Shown: positions 12,881 through 23,078 of the stretch, in pieces | Numbering within the stretch: the first letter of the stretch is position 1 | Layout of the letters: each line of letters starts with the position of its first letter | Source: Trileptium ribeirensis | Lineage: Eukaryota; Nematoda; Enoplea; Enoplida; Thoracostomopsidae | Reading direction: 5' to 3' | NCBI GenBank assembly: GCA_030248225.1 | Contig: JASANE010011650.1 | Location: 1-64,000, forward strand | Length of the DNA stretch: 64,000 bases | Made by a program: the position numbers and the translations under genes | The notes under the pieces: generated by a model | Database searches by the model: none | The model's input: only the letters and a program-made list of their open reading frames with translations | What the model was told of the DNA's origin: nothing

Positions 12881-13014
12881 GGGACAAGGTAACCCTGAGG
12901 GGGCCAAAGAGTAATGCATGCTATGCCGTTGTCGATAACACTAAGCCTAAGTTGGGAGCTAAACTGTTCTTTTTTCTAACTATATAACGTATTGCCCTTC
13001 AGGGTTACCGGGCC
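12881..13014. mobile_element. CTAAG-family MITE, internally deleted
   Basis: The ends GACAAGGTAACCCTGAGGGG and CCCTTCAGGGTTACCGGGCC form a variant inverted repeat of the family. Inside are the family words AATGCATGCTATGCCGTT, CTAAGCCTAAG and TTCTTTTTTCTAACTATATA, but most of the CTAAG core is missing. No target duplication is evident. Confidence 0.65.
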
Positions 13015-13490
13015 ACGTTGCGTATCACTGGATAACATAGTTCGAGCATGGGAAGTGTGCAACACCCAGTTGTGATGCTACGGCGCACGAAATGTGTATA
13101 TAATAATAGTTATTTGGTACGATCATATTTATACTATCTTCCTTTAGGTACTTTGAGCGCATTTTTACATAAATCAAACATATTTAGATTGATGTTTTAA
13201 GACGTTATATGTTCTAAGCTCAAAATTTAAAGCAGAAAATTTGAACATGTGAATGCATCTTTACAGCCGTGAAAATATGTTATGTTTAAAAAGAATTTAA
13301 CACAATAGAGAAAATTATTGTTATAACTCACAAATAACTTTTTTCAGGAGATTCAATAATTAATTATATAAAATAGACCCTCTCTTTTCAGTATCGTGAT
13401 TTTAAATAAATTTAAACAGTATTATTTTGAAGATGACAAAAGAATGAATGAAAAATTATTTTATTAAATCAGTTAGACGATAAAATAAAT

Positions 13491-13705
13491 GGCCCATGTC
13501 AACTTTACGGGCCGGACACTATAACGTTAGAAAAAAGAACTGCTTAGAGCGGGGGTACGGAGGGCGGCAGCCCCTCGATTTAGGCTTAAGATTCGTACAT
13601 GGGTCATATACGGACCTTAGCTTAGGCTAAGACTAAAGCTTAAGCTTAGTATATCGAGAAGGAATGGCATGCATTATACTTCGGCTCCTAAAGTTGACAA
13701 GGGCC
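13491..13705. mobile_element. CTAAG-family MITE with perfect 8-bp target duplication
   Basis: A 215-bp element starts GGCCCATGTCAACTTTACGG and ends TCCTAAAGTTGACAAGGGCC, which are inverted repeats of each other. It is flanked on both sides by AAATAAAT (13483-13490 and 13706-13713). Internal features run TAACGTTAGAAAAAAGAACT, a G-rich segment, then a palindromic stretch of CTTAGGCTAAG words, then GGCATGCATTATACTTCGG. It has no coding capacity. The 8-bp duplication suits hAT, P or Merlin-like transposases; the terminal GGCCC is not typical of hAT. Confidence 0.9.
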
Positions 13706-13713
13706 AAATAAAT

Positions 13714-16020
13714 TCTAAACGTAGATCAGTGGATTTAGAAGCGCAGTATCGCAGAAAAAGTTTATAAAATGCAATGCAAAATATATATGAAATTTTTAGT
13801 TTAGTGGTAAAGTAAGCAATTTTCGATAACTAAAATGGTGCTATGAAAGACGCGTTCTAAGCTGCTCTCGCAATTAGAGATTAACCCGTAAGTGGGACAC
13901 CACACATCTTCTATCCACGATAATTAGGCTTTGAATGATTTCGTATACGTAATTTTTAAAAATCTATCAAAAAAATTCACAAAAACACGACAATAGCGGT
14001 CGAGTTAATGGTTGGACTCATCGAGGCCCACCAATCCAACGGTCATAAGGTGATTGATATTTTATAAAGCTCAGATCGAACACAACTTTACAACTTCGAA
14101 TTTATGAAAACCATGTGCTCAAACTTTAAAAATATCTAATATAATCCCAAATTTTTGATATGACACACAAAGTTATTACATGTAACATGATAGAAAAAAC
14201 AAATACAGCCAGCAAAATTTAAAATGATCTTTTAACAAAGAGTGAAATCAGAGAGAATATCATACATACAAACTGAAATTAATGCTGTAATTTTATCGAT
14301 GTGTGCAGCCATTTAGAAAAACCAAATACTAACAACCACCATCAGCCGCAGTAGCAAGAGTAATATTTGAACCCTGAATGCCCAAAATGGCCCAATTCCG
14401 CAACACTAATGACCGCCGACCGCTACATTGCATTTGGGCACCCAAATTAAAACCCGAAAGAACCTCATTTAGTCCCGGAATTTAAACCATTTAATCGCCC
14501 GTCATAATGTTCGATTCTATTACCGTTCAATTGGGCTCTTATTGAACATCGTAAAATTTTATAACAACATTCTTTACATAATAATGTATAATATACATAT
14601 GCAATTTTCTACAATATTATTATGATCAAATCCATAATATGCAGAGCTATGCTGAAGGCTGCATTTCATACAGCGCCTTCACTATTGTCAATATACGATA
14701 CTGTTTTCGCTCTTATATTTATAATTAGTCCGAATAGGATAGAAAATATACTAAGTGTTTGCGCTGATATTTTTGGATAAGTGTATTTTTATCTGTCGAG
14801 TTTAAATGTGGCACTAAATTATATTTGTAACCGGGAGAAAGAAAAGCAGATTTAGCGGAAATTTACGGGGGCGTAGCCGTAGAAATACAATTGTTATTGC
14901 AAAACATTAAAAAATTCCAAGCCTGAATAAAAAATCTGTAGCTATGCCTCATATATTTATCTGCACTTAATTTTGGGTAGATTAACTTAGCAGACACGTA
15001 GCTGGGGGCCCTTAGACTGTGTTCGTCCCTGAAGCAACCTATGTAAAATATAAATATCACATTCATCAACTGCAGAATGGCCTTTCATTTGTAACCAGTA
15101 ATTGTAACTGGGAGAATTGAACTGATTTTGACTCATTCGCTAATCAGTTCTTTTAATAAAGATATTTCCTCTTTTTTTACTTTTGCAAAGGCTGTGTAAT
15201 TTTTACATAATGGTACATTTTACATATATGCATAATTTGCACATCCAGAAATCAGCTTATCCCCTTAATTTGGCTTGATCCCCTAAAATTGATGTCTGGC
15301 TATGTGAATCGCACATAGTCCATTTAGCTGCAATTGATTGGAATCCAACCGAACAAGTAAATAATTCGGAAATCAGAACATATCAATTAAATGAAGGTCC
15401 AATTAATTGCAGTGTATCTTTTATCAATAAATTTTTTACATCCCATTCCCCGTCTTCTACCAGTTATCTATTTATCTTGCTATTTTAACACTAAATAACT
15501 GCAGCTCAGGCGTTTCTCAGCAGCTTCAACACCACTATATATTTCTGGATTTCAATTCAGTTCTTATTGGAAGTAAAATGGTGAGGATCTCCCTAGTAGA
15601 AGCGACACTAGGGAGGTGTTGACATATCACACGGGCCAAGCCTGACCCATTTTTTCTACGGTGAGTATATTCGAACGTGAACTTTTTACGATTCGAATAA
15701 ATTCGGGACCAGCTTAGTCTCCAGCCAAACGGATCCGAGCAATTATATACCTACTTTATCAAAATAAGCTCCGCTCCACTGGGATCCTTACGGTTCTAAC
15801 ATAAAACACATAATAACTATTTACATGTAGCCATGTAATGTGGTTGCTGTTTATCAACATGGCTGGAAATTTTGTTTAATCTTGTAAGATTGCGCTATGC
15901 ATTAGGAATTATTGCGTTAAATGTCTATGGTGTCTACGTCATATCGCGCCACATGCTCCGTCTACCGTTTAGGCCAGTGTGACATTATGAATATATATGT
16001 ATGGTTTGAAAAAAGAAAAG
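13714..16020. other. Non-coding stretch, no gene recognised
   Basis: AT-rich sequence with short open frames only, including a minus-strand frame of 68 codons at 14863-15069 without recognisable features. No array or RNA gene was seen. Confidence 0.5.
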
Positions 16021-16320
16021 CTTAGTGCCGGCGTTCGGTGTTCTTATGTTTATGTTTAGTCTAAGCCTTATATATAAGCTGAGAAGTCATTGGCGCGGGC
16101 CCACCCCCAATATTTTTACATCACATTTTCATACCTGTTCTACTTGAGTGTCAAAATAGACATTGTCATCCGCCCCCCCCCAAAATAATCGTATCCGCCC
16201 AATGTTAAGTCAGGATTTGCGTCAATATGAAAAGCTTTAACTTGGGCGAAGACTTATGCTTTGGCATATATATGAGAATGGCATAGTATGCATTTCTCTT
16301 CAGCTCCTTAATCTTACATT
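16021..16320. mobile_element. Possible eroded CTAAG-family remnant
   Basis: TAGTCTAAGCCTTATATATA near 16058, and GAATGGCATAGTATGCATTT followed by CAGCTCCTTAATCTT near 16275, are in the family order. Terminal repeats are not recognisable, and a C-rich stretch (CCGCCCCCCCCC near 16172) interrupts it. Confidence 0.3.
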
Positions 16321-16499
16321 TTCCATCGTAGCAGAGCATGCGAAGCCTTATAGATTCAATTAATCACTCCCTTGCTCTTCTGTCAAGTCGCTATTAAGTA
16401 AGCAACACCACCTCTTGATCATTGTTTTCATAATATCTCATTATCTATATTTCCCAATATCCGAGCAACTGCATATTATCAAAAGTTATTAGTCGTTTT

Positions 16500-17102
16500 C
16501 ATATTCATGCTGCTCAGGTAATTGGCAGCCTGGCGTGAACTTAAATCTATATGGTATCATTGCTGACAAATACCGCTGAATTTTGTCAAGGTATCGCTTA
16601 GTCGCCTTACAGAAAACAGGAGCCGCATCCAGCGTCAAAATTACGGCTCGATTAATCGCCCTTGGAAAGTCTTAGTCGTAACCTGCTTCTTCGCAGCCAA
16701 TAGACCAGGTGGCGTGCTCGTGTTGATAGGACAAACACATGGAGAACACAATTATCCTCGCCCGATAAGTTTTGCCAGGCGGGTATCCACATATTGACGG
16801 GTTTAAATCAATGAAGAGACAAATGCAAAATAATTTTTGCAGTTGCAAACAAGGCAAAAAGGCATTATCCGAATTGTGGTTCATTGTTACTCCGATGCAT
16901 TCCGTGACGACGCCAATGATCTAGATTCTGCTACAGGCTAGATCCATTAAGCGAACTGTGTATGTTCGAGTTCTACTCAAAGGTCCCTGATGCAAGGGTA
17001 AATTCTTTAGATGCTGTTATAAAGTCGCGCAGTCGTCCGTTTGGCCTTACGGTACCGCGTGTGAAATTCGCAGTTCCCACATATTTTTTGCCTTTAAATT
17101 GA
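16500..17102 (+). pseudogene. Degraded DIRS/Ngaro-like retrotransposon pol fragment (RT end to RNase H)
   Basis: Reading the plus strand and shifting frame by hand gives fragments in an order reminiscent of DIRS-type reverse transcriptase-RNase H. These are KITARLIALGKS (16637-16672), resembling the post-catalytic RT segment; then IVVHCYSDAF (about 16873-16902), resembling the first RNase H aspartate motif; then a clean 46-codon frame (16962-17099, stop TGA) starting MFEFYSKVPDARVNSLDAV, like the conserved F-S-W-x-PDPxAxxxDAF region. At least two frameshifts and several stops separate them. No tyrosine recombinase is seen. The minus strand is also unusually open here (16490-16884). The call rests on motif memory and needs a profile search. 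Confidence 0.4.
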
Positions 17103-17766
17103 AGCAGTGGCGTAAATCCACGAACTGAATAGCGGTAAAATTATCAGTTGACAGCTATCGGAAAAGCGGTGGTGTGTGGTCGGCTACAGGCATAGTATAA
17201 ATGCGCTTAAGAACCATGACAAAATGAGCCTTCGAACATTTACTTAAGGCTTGGATTTCAGTAGGTAAATAACTGGGTTAGGGGTCCGGACCCTCTGCTC
17301 TCACCATTCTTGACGACGGGTCAGTGGACCTCGCCGCCCAACTTGTCTCATTGGTGTCGTATTGAGTGTTCCAGCTTGCCGATATGCGGTAGCAGTATTC
17401 TGCCAAAATATAATAGGTATATAATATTGTTTTAGTAGTCGCCCGTGGATTTTCAAATGTTCGCTTTCGATATCGATGATAATCATGGTACTACAGTAAT
17501 CCAATATCGCAGGTCATGGAATTCCCATATCCGATATATTTGATTTTTTCCGACTTGGTATTATGTTTTTCAAGAACACAAATAAATCGTTATCAATTTG
17601 CTCACGGTTTCGTCGTCTTGTGGCATAATTTTCTATGATGGGATAATTTGGAAAATTATTGCTCGAATTGTTAAAACGAATACAGTAATCCCTGGTTTCA
17701 CTGGCAGGAGCTGCCAACTAAACAGTATTAGGAACTTTCTACCCAGTTTTGCGGAAATGTGTGTGT
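17103..17766. other. Non-coding stretch
   Basis: No recognisable gene. Two adjoining minus-strand frames of 67 codons (17301-17504 and 17514-17717) have no domain that I can name. Confidence 0.4.
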
Positions 17767-18366
17767 TAGAGGTGAGAGTTGAGGCCCACGGCCCGGCCCG
17801 GCCAGCCCGGCCCTTTAAAAAATGCGGGCCGGGCCGGGCCTACCAACAAAGGTGTGCGGGCCGGGCCGGGCCTGAGTTTAAAAAATGCGGGCCGGGCCGA
17901 TCCTGAACATAAATTCTTCGGGCCGGGCTGACGTTTACCAGAAAGCGGGCCGGGCCGGGCCTGAAAATTCCGGCCCGCTTTCGCACACACACAGTCAAGT
18001 GTAACCATGTATATGTATGTATGTAATCGGTCGGTGAACCTAGCTTTTGAAACTATCTTTAATCTTGATAATCGTCATTCCGTTTTTAGAAGGTATTTTT
18101 CGTTTTTTCGATATATGTGTATAACATATACATATATCGCTAAATGTATAATACTTTAGGTGAGGGTTGAGGCCCGCGGTCCAGCGCGGCCCGCGGGCCG
18201 GGCCGGGCTTGAATTTTAAAAATGCGGGCCGGGCCGGGCCTGAATTTTAAAAATGCGGACCGGGCAGGGCTTAGCTCGAATTTAAGATCTGCGGGCCGGG
18301 CCGGGCCGATCTTTACCGGAAAGCGGGCCGGGCCGGGCCTGAAAATACCGGCCCGCTCTCACCTCT
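17767..18366. mobile_element. GGGCCGGGCC-rich element(s) with AGAGGTGAGAG inverted ends
   Basis: AGAGGTGAGAG at 17768-17778 is perfectly mirrored by CTCTCACCTCT at 18356-18366. Two GC-rich blocks (about 17775-17985 and 18160-18360) each consist of GCGGGCCGGGCCGGGCCTGA words separated by short AT-rich spacers such as TTTTAAAAA. The second block has its own start, TAGGTGAGGGTTGAGGCCCG, at about 18157. This is either one 600-bp element with an internal duplication or two neighbouring short copies. The flanks are GT-rich, so a target duplication cannot be judged. The end sequence and GGGCCGGGC interior resemble some non-autonomous hAT families (inference). Confidence 0.65.
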
Positions 18367-18688
18367 GGTGTGTGTGGGGTGGGAGGTATAACCGATAATG
18401 CTGGAACGAATTGTATGGAGTACTGGATTATTAAAAAATGAAAACTATGTAGAAGCTAGAAACTGTTTTCTGTTTTAAGATTAAAAATGCACACTACTGT
18501 CTTAAACAGCTTTTAAACAACTTGTGGGAGAGTAGTTTCATATTATTGTGTTGCTGGCTTAGAGTCCTTATTATAGAAACGTGAAACTGTTTATGACTTC
18601 TCCTGAATATTAAGTACCATTAGCCATTTTTTACTGCATTAATGCCGCGTTTTGACACCGTCCTTCCTCATTTCTTAATAGGCTAATC

Positions 18689-18902
18689 GGCGCATATCAA
18701 CTTAAGGGGCCGGCCGTTATAACGTTAGCAAAAAGAACAGCTTAGAGCTGGGGGGGTCGCTGAGATGCAGCTCCCGACTTAGGCTTAGTACGTGGCTCAT
18801 ATAGGGACCTTAGCATAAGCTAAGACTAAGGCTTAGGCTTAGTATATATATCGAGAACGGCATGGCATGTATTATACTTGGGCCCCTAAAGTGACATAGG
18901 GC
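18689..18902. mobile_element. CTAAG-family MITE with imperfect 8-bp target duplication
   Basis: The element runs from GGCGCATATCAACTTAAGGG to CCCCTAAAGTGACATAGGGC, with the usual interior (TAACGTTAGCAAAAAGAACA, G-run, CTTAGGCTTAG core, GGCATGGCATGTATTATAC). The flanks GGCTAATC (18681-18688) and GGGCAATC (18903-18910) match at 6 of 8 bases, consistent with an aged target duplication. Confidence 0.8.
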
Positions 18903-18910
18903 GGGCAATC

Positions 18911-20153
18911 AGGCAATTGACAGAACTGCAGTCGCTTCCAAAACCGTTTATTCATTAAGTAAAGGATATTTTTTTTGCAAAATTTCAGTATAAAAGGGCA
19001 ATGTCACCCGCCGATGCCTACCAATGCTCAACTACCGTTTGGGGCTTTAGCGCACTTAAATTCCAGCAAATACACTATTTTTGTATTAAACAAGTGCCTT
19101 TATAGAAAAGAACAAGATAATTACTGATAACAGTATTTCGTTTCAAAATTTCTAAGTGTCTAAAGCTAAACTTACAAGGATTTAAAATAAAAAAACCGAA
19201 TTTTACACCTGAATGTCTTAATTTTTACACTTAATATCGAAGATTTAAAAGCAACACATTTATATAATAATACGGATAGTGCTTGGCAATTAGCGCTAAG
19301 ACATATATAATTTAGATGTACGGTCGAATTTTTTTACACTGTAACTGCACGCATTTTATTATAGGAAATATTTGTATAATGCAAGAGTAAACTTAAGATG
19401 CGCACCCAACCATCCTCTTTTGACACCATATACAAAACGTTGTTAGCGAACAAAACTCGGATTTCAACAATTTCGACATTTTTCTGTTCCATAACGCCAT
19501 TAGTGATTGCAATTCGGCCCCTGTACTTTAACACCAACATGTTCGCGAACATTGTCAAATTATAATGTATGGAATATGAAACGGACTAATTTCTGTTCTT
19601 TAATGCAAAAATGAAATTTCTGTTCAGTGAACAACTGAGGATGGTAAGGGGCGCAGCTTAAGTTTACACATGCATAACTGTATGATATATACTTGCTTTT
19701 AACATTCGGATATCGCTAAAATGACCCCAAAGTCAAACTTTAACGTTGAAAACATTAAAAACAAAATATTTATTTTGGTCGATATTTACTAAGCGGATGT
19801 CACGCGGCCGTCGCTATGAACTATATAAAACTATAATTCGTGTTACATATATCGTCATCAAAATGTTATGCTAAATGCTTTGTTTGTGCCGTACGAGCTT
19901 TGTACCTCGAGGGAAAGTTGTAATGGAACACGAATACTGTAATCTCTAAACGCTTATGTTCTAAACGTTTGTGTTTTTAAGATATGATCTAAAACTCAAC
20001 TATTTTCATCGTATAAATATGATTTTTAATACTAAATGCGGTATGCTATCGGCACATAATGGCAAGTATACACTTTTGTTTAGGTATTCCTGTTCACTGA
20101 ATAAAAGTAAACAGGAATGTTTTTAGTCCAAAAAATCAAGAAATATTTTGGTC
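18911..20153. other. Non-coding stretch
   Basis: AT-rich, with only a 74-codon minus-strand frame (19334-19558) lacking recognisable features. Confidence 0.45.
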
Positions 20154-20156
20154 TAA

Positions 20157-20664
20157 TGCGGCGTTCACGTTATAGTGTCCCCGCTGTTGGGAACTTTTGC
20201 CCCCCTGTAGTCGCGACCCTGCTGTATAGACAGTCAGGGTGACACCCATACTGTAAATTAATTGTCGAGGGCGTACCACACACCCCTAGCTACTACATTT
20301 TTTCTTGACAGCGTCGTACACACCCTTAGCAACTAATTTGGCGCGAATTAACTATAGCGGACACCGTCTGTAGCTAATGCGGTTTATAAGTCAACTGTCC
20401 AGTGTAGTTTTTTCTCAATTTGCGATATTTGTATCTAGCTCATATGAACATTGCTCAAATAATTCCGAACACTGTCAATAAAATTGCCAGAAGACACGAT
20501 GTGCCTGACACTGCAGAGAAGTGGTAATACGCGTTTATCTACCTTTGAAAAAATTTATTAAAAACATGGAGGTGTCTACGACACCGTGTTGTCAACAGTG
20601 TGCCTGACACTGTGTGGTGTACATATGTTCCAAACGTTGGGGACATTATAATGTGAACGCCGCA
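20157..20664 (-). mobile_element. Harbinger-like MITE, copy A (TAA target duplication)
   Basis: A 508-bp element begins TGCGGCGTTCACGTTATA and ends ATAATGTGAACGCCGCA, flanked by TAA on both sides (20154-20156 and 20665-20667). Subterminal words include GTGTCCCCGCTGTTGGGAAC, TGTATAGACAGTCAGGGTGA, TTGGCGCGAATTAACTATAG and short mirrored phrases around ACACGGTGTC and GTGCCTGACACTGT. There is no coding capacity. It is oriented opposite to the copies at 26616, 28001 and 56349. Three-base TWA duplications are typical of PIF/Harbinger transposons; no autonomous partner is present here. Confidence 0.88.
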
Positions 20665-20667
20665 TAA

Positions 20668-22453
20668 CACTGTCTGCACCTGCTTAGCTGATGTGATAAA
20701 ATTTTAGCTAATGTTGACGACGTAAGAATAGAACATATGTAACCGTCTGATGCCAATACCCATTCGGCTAATCAGTAAAAAACAACGAATTTTTGTACCA
20801 AAATCATATAGGTACAGCGTTTATTACTGTATCTAGCGACCTGATAATTTAGATTTCGACGCTCCGTATATATATTTATATGTGTGTATGTATGTATATG
20901 TTGGTATGCTGAAAACTTTTGTTACGTGTATACAAGCTGAATAATTTTAAAGTGATTCTGTGCTGATTAAAGTTAGTTTCTTTGAATTCAAGACGTCCTC
21001 AGCTTTACAAATGAACTTTTCTTAAACACAAACAAAATTGTAGATGGAAGTCGCTATATATGGTAGAAGAGAAGGCAGGCAGCAAATAGTATTATGCTGA
21101 GTTAAACAAAATAGGTTAATTAGAAATTTCCTAGGTTCTTAGTAAAGTTCACCAACCGTAAACTCAGATGCGGGCAGCGACAGTCTATTATGCCAAAACG
21201 CCATTTAGATAACAAAATATTTTTAAACCTTATTTGTGGTCGTAAATATTTTTCACTATACATATATCAATTTTGTGTGACTACCTATGGCGCTGATGTA
21301 CCGATAGCCTTGAGTGTTTGCGCTAGTGGGATTCTAGAATGTATCTGCAGATTCGATACTTGCAATGGATGTATACTAAGAAGCCTTGATTTGAATAATT
21401 GTCCGTGTTTTATGAAGTTTATGGTCCCAGAAGATACCTTGTTGTTTAAAAACTTTAACGCATATAATATACGTTAAATAATATGATTAGCCCTAAGGGG
21501 CCCGCCCGTTAAATCCGGTGCAAGTCCTTTGTATGTTCATGCCAAACAGCGGTGCATAAACGAACCATGACCTCAATGCCTCACACACATTATATTTAAT
21601 TAACGTTAACTTACAACTAATCCAAGTATAAATATAGCTAGTTATTCTGCGTTCTAAAAATACAGTAGTTCAGTAATTAGAGGCAACTATGGCTGCTATT
21701 GGATTTATGCAACATGTAATTATGTATAACTATTAATTATATGAGTCTCGTTCAAACATTTGGGTACTACTAACAAATAGTTTTAAAACTTCTACATTTG
21801 ATTGCTACGATATAAGTATAAAAACATTGGATGGCTGTATAAATTGCTACTGGAAGCTATAGAGAACTGGATATTTAAAAATTATGACAAAAACAAAATA
21901 TTTTGATAACGCATAATTGAAAAACGCCAGATTAAATATATATGATCTATTCACTTTTGGAACGCGACGGTCGTCAGGGTATATGGTTGCGCTTGTCGCG
22001 GTCAAAGATAGTTATATTTAGTTGTTAATTTCAATTTTACTTCAAAATAAATAATTCCACAAAGATTTGGTGGATTTGGGAAACTTCGTTTGGATATACA
22101 TACAACGCGATTACGCTTCTGGGTATGGATTACATATATGCCCAATGTAGGGGCTTCGTATCCATAAGGCACCGACCCCGCAATCCCCACGTGTATTTCA
22201 GAAACCTACCATGCGGTCATGGTCCCGTGTATATCAAATATACGCCGATCCCAATGATAATTCCTAGGTAAGTAATTATATATCGAAAAAAAACTTGATT
22301 TTAAGAATTCGTTACTATGAAAATTATTTTAATTCTTGATTTAATGTACATTATTTTATTGATACTGGTTCCACTAAATTTTTAATTATTACCTTTTCAT
22401 ATGTATTAATTTTTAATAGCTTTCGAAATTCTATCGCTCTACTGTAATAATAC
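20668..22453. other. Non-coding stretch with one cysteine-rich open frame
   Basis: AT-rich sequence. A 95-codon plus-strand frame at 21190-21477 is cysteine-rich (CICRFDTCNGC, then NNCPCF) but has no signal peptide or known spacing, and frames of this length are expected by chance in this window. Nothing else is recognised. Confidence 0.4.
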
Positions 22454-22672
22454 ATGCTCAGGGGAGAGGTGAATTATCAACCACTTAGGCGTGGGAGTCT
22501 GTCGGTGCGACATATCGATCCCACGTGGGCCATCAGTTTTATCTCCCGCCGACCGGTTGGGCCCTCCTTCCGAAAGGTCGAAGTCCGACCGCCTCCCCGA
22601 ACGACCCGACTACCCCTGGAACTTCGGTCCTCGTGCAAGTGTGACTGTAACGGGGGAAAAGGCATGCTTTAA
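22454..22672. other. CpG-rich block of unknown nature
   Basis: About 220 bp is strikingly richer in G, C and CpG than its AT-rich flanks, and is open in several frames on both strands (60-123 codons). It contains inverted words such as CTTCCGAAAGG and CGACCGG. No protein, rRNA or tRNA is recognised. It may be an exon, a promoter island or part of a GC-rich mobile element. Confidence 0.4.
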
Positions 22673-23078
22673 AACATGAGTGACAGATAAAAATATTCAA
22701 ATATACCACCAGCGTTATTATTATGGCACCATAGCAACACCGTCTTTTCGCTGGCTGCAGAATCAGCACATCCAAAATTGTTAGAAGGTATATAAAAGCA
22801 AATATGTTCGCTGCATTATATTTGAAACGGAGCGCGCGAAGCGAGAGGAGTTTCCACTGAGCACCAGGAGGAAAATTTGAGAAAACCTTTTGTCCGTAAG
22901 TCTTACTCATAACTCGATTACATGTGGAATAATTTTTTAAGCATTAGCAAAAACGACGACAATGTGCACTTTAGTTAAACGCTAAGAGCTTCGTAGCGAT
23001 CTCCTGGTTTCAGGTGGAATACCAAAGCAAAGTGCGTACTGATGCGTTACACAGAATAATTTATTATAAAATATACTA

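Noticed and set aside
16490..16884. Minus-strand gene across an unusually open frame
   Set aside because: One stop interrupts it, and the plus-strand reading gives ordered DIRS-like motifs; I prefer the plus-strand relic but cannot exclude the alternative.
17598..18008. Open frames on both strands (102 and 80 codons) rich in G, P, A and R
   Set aside because: They are translations of the GGGCCGGGCC repeat, open simply because GC-rich DNA lacks stops.
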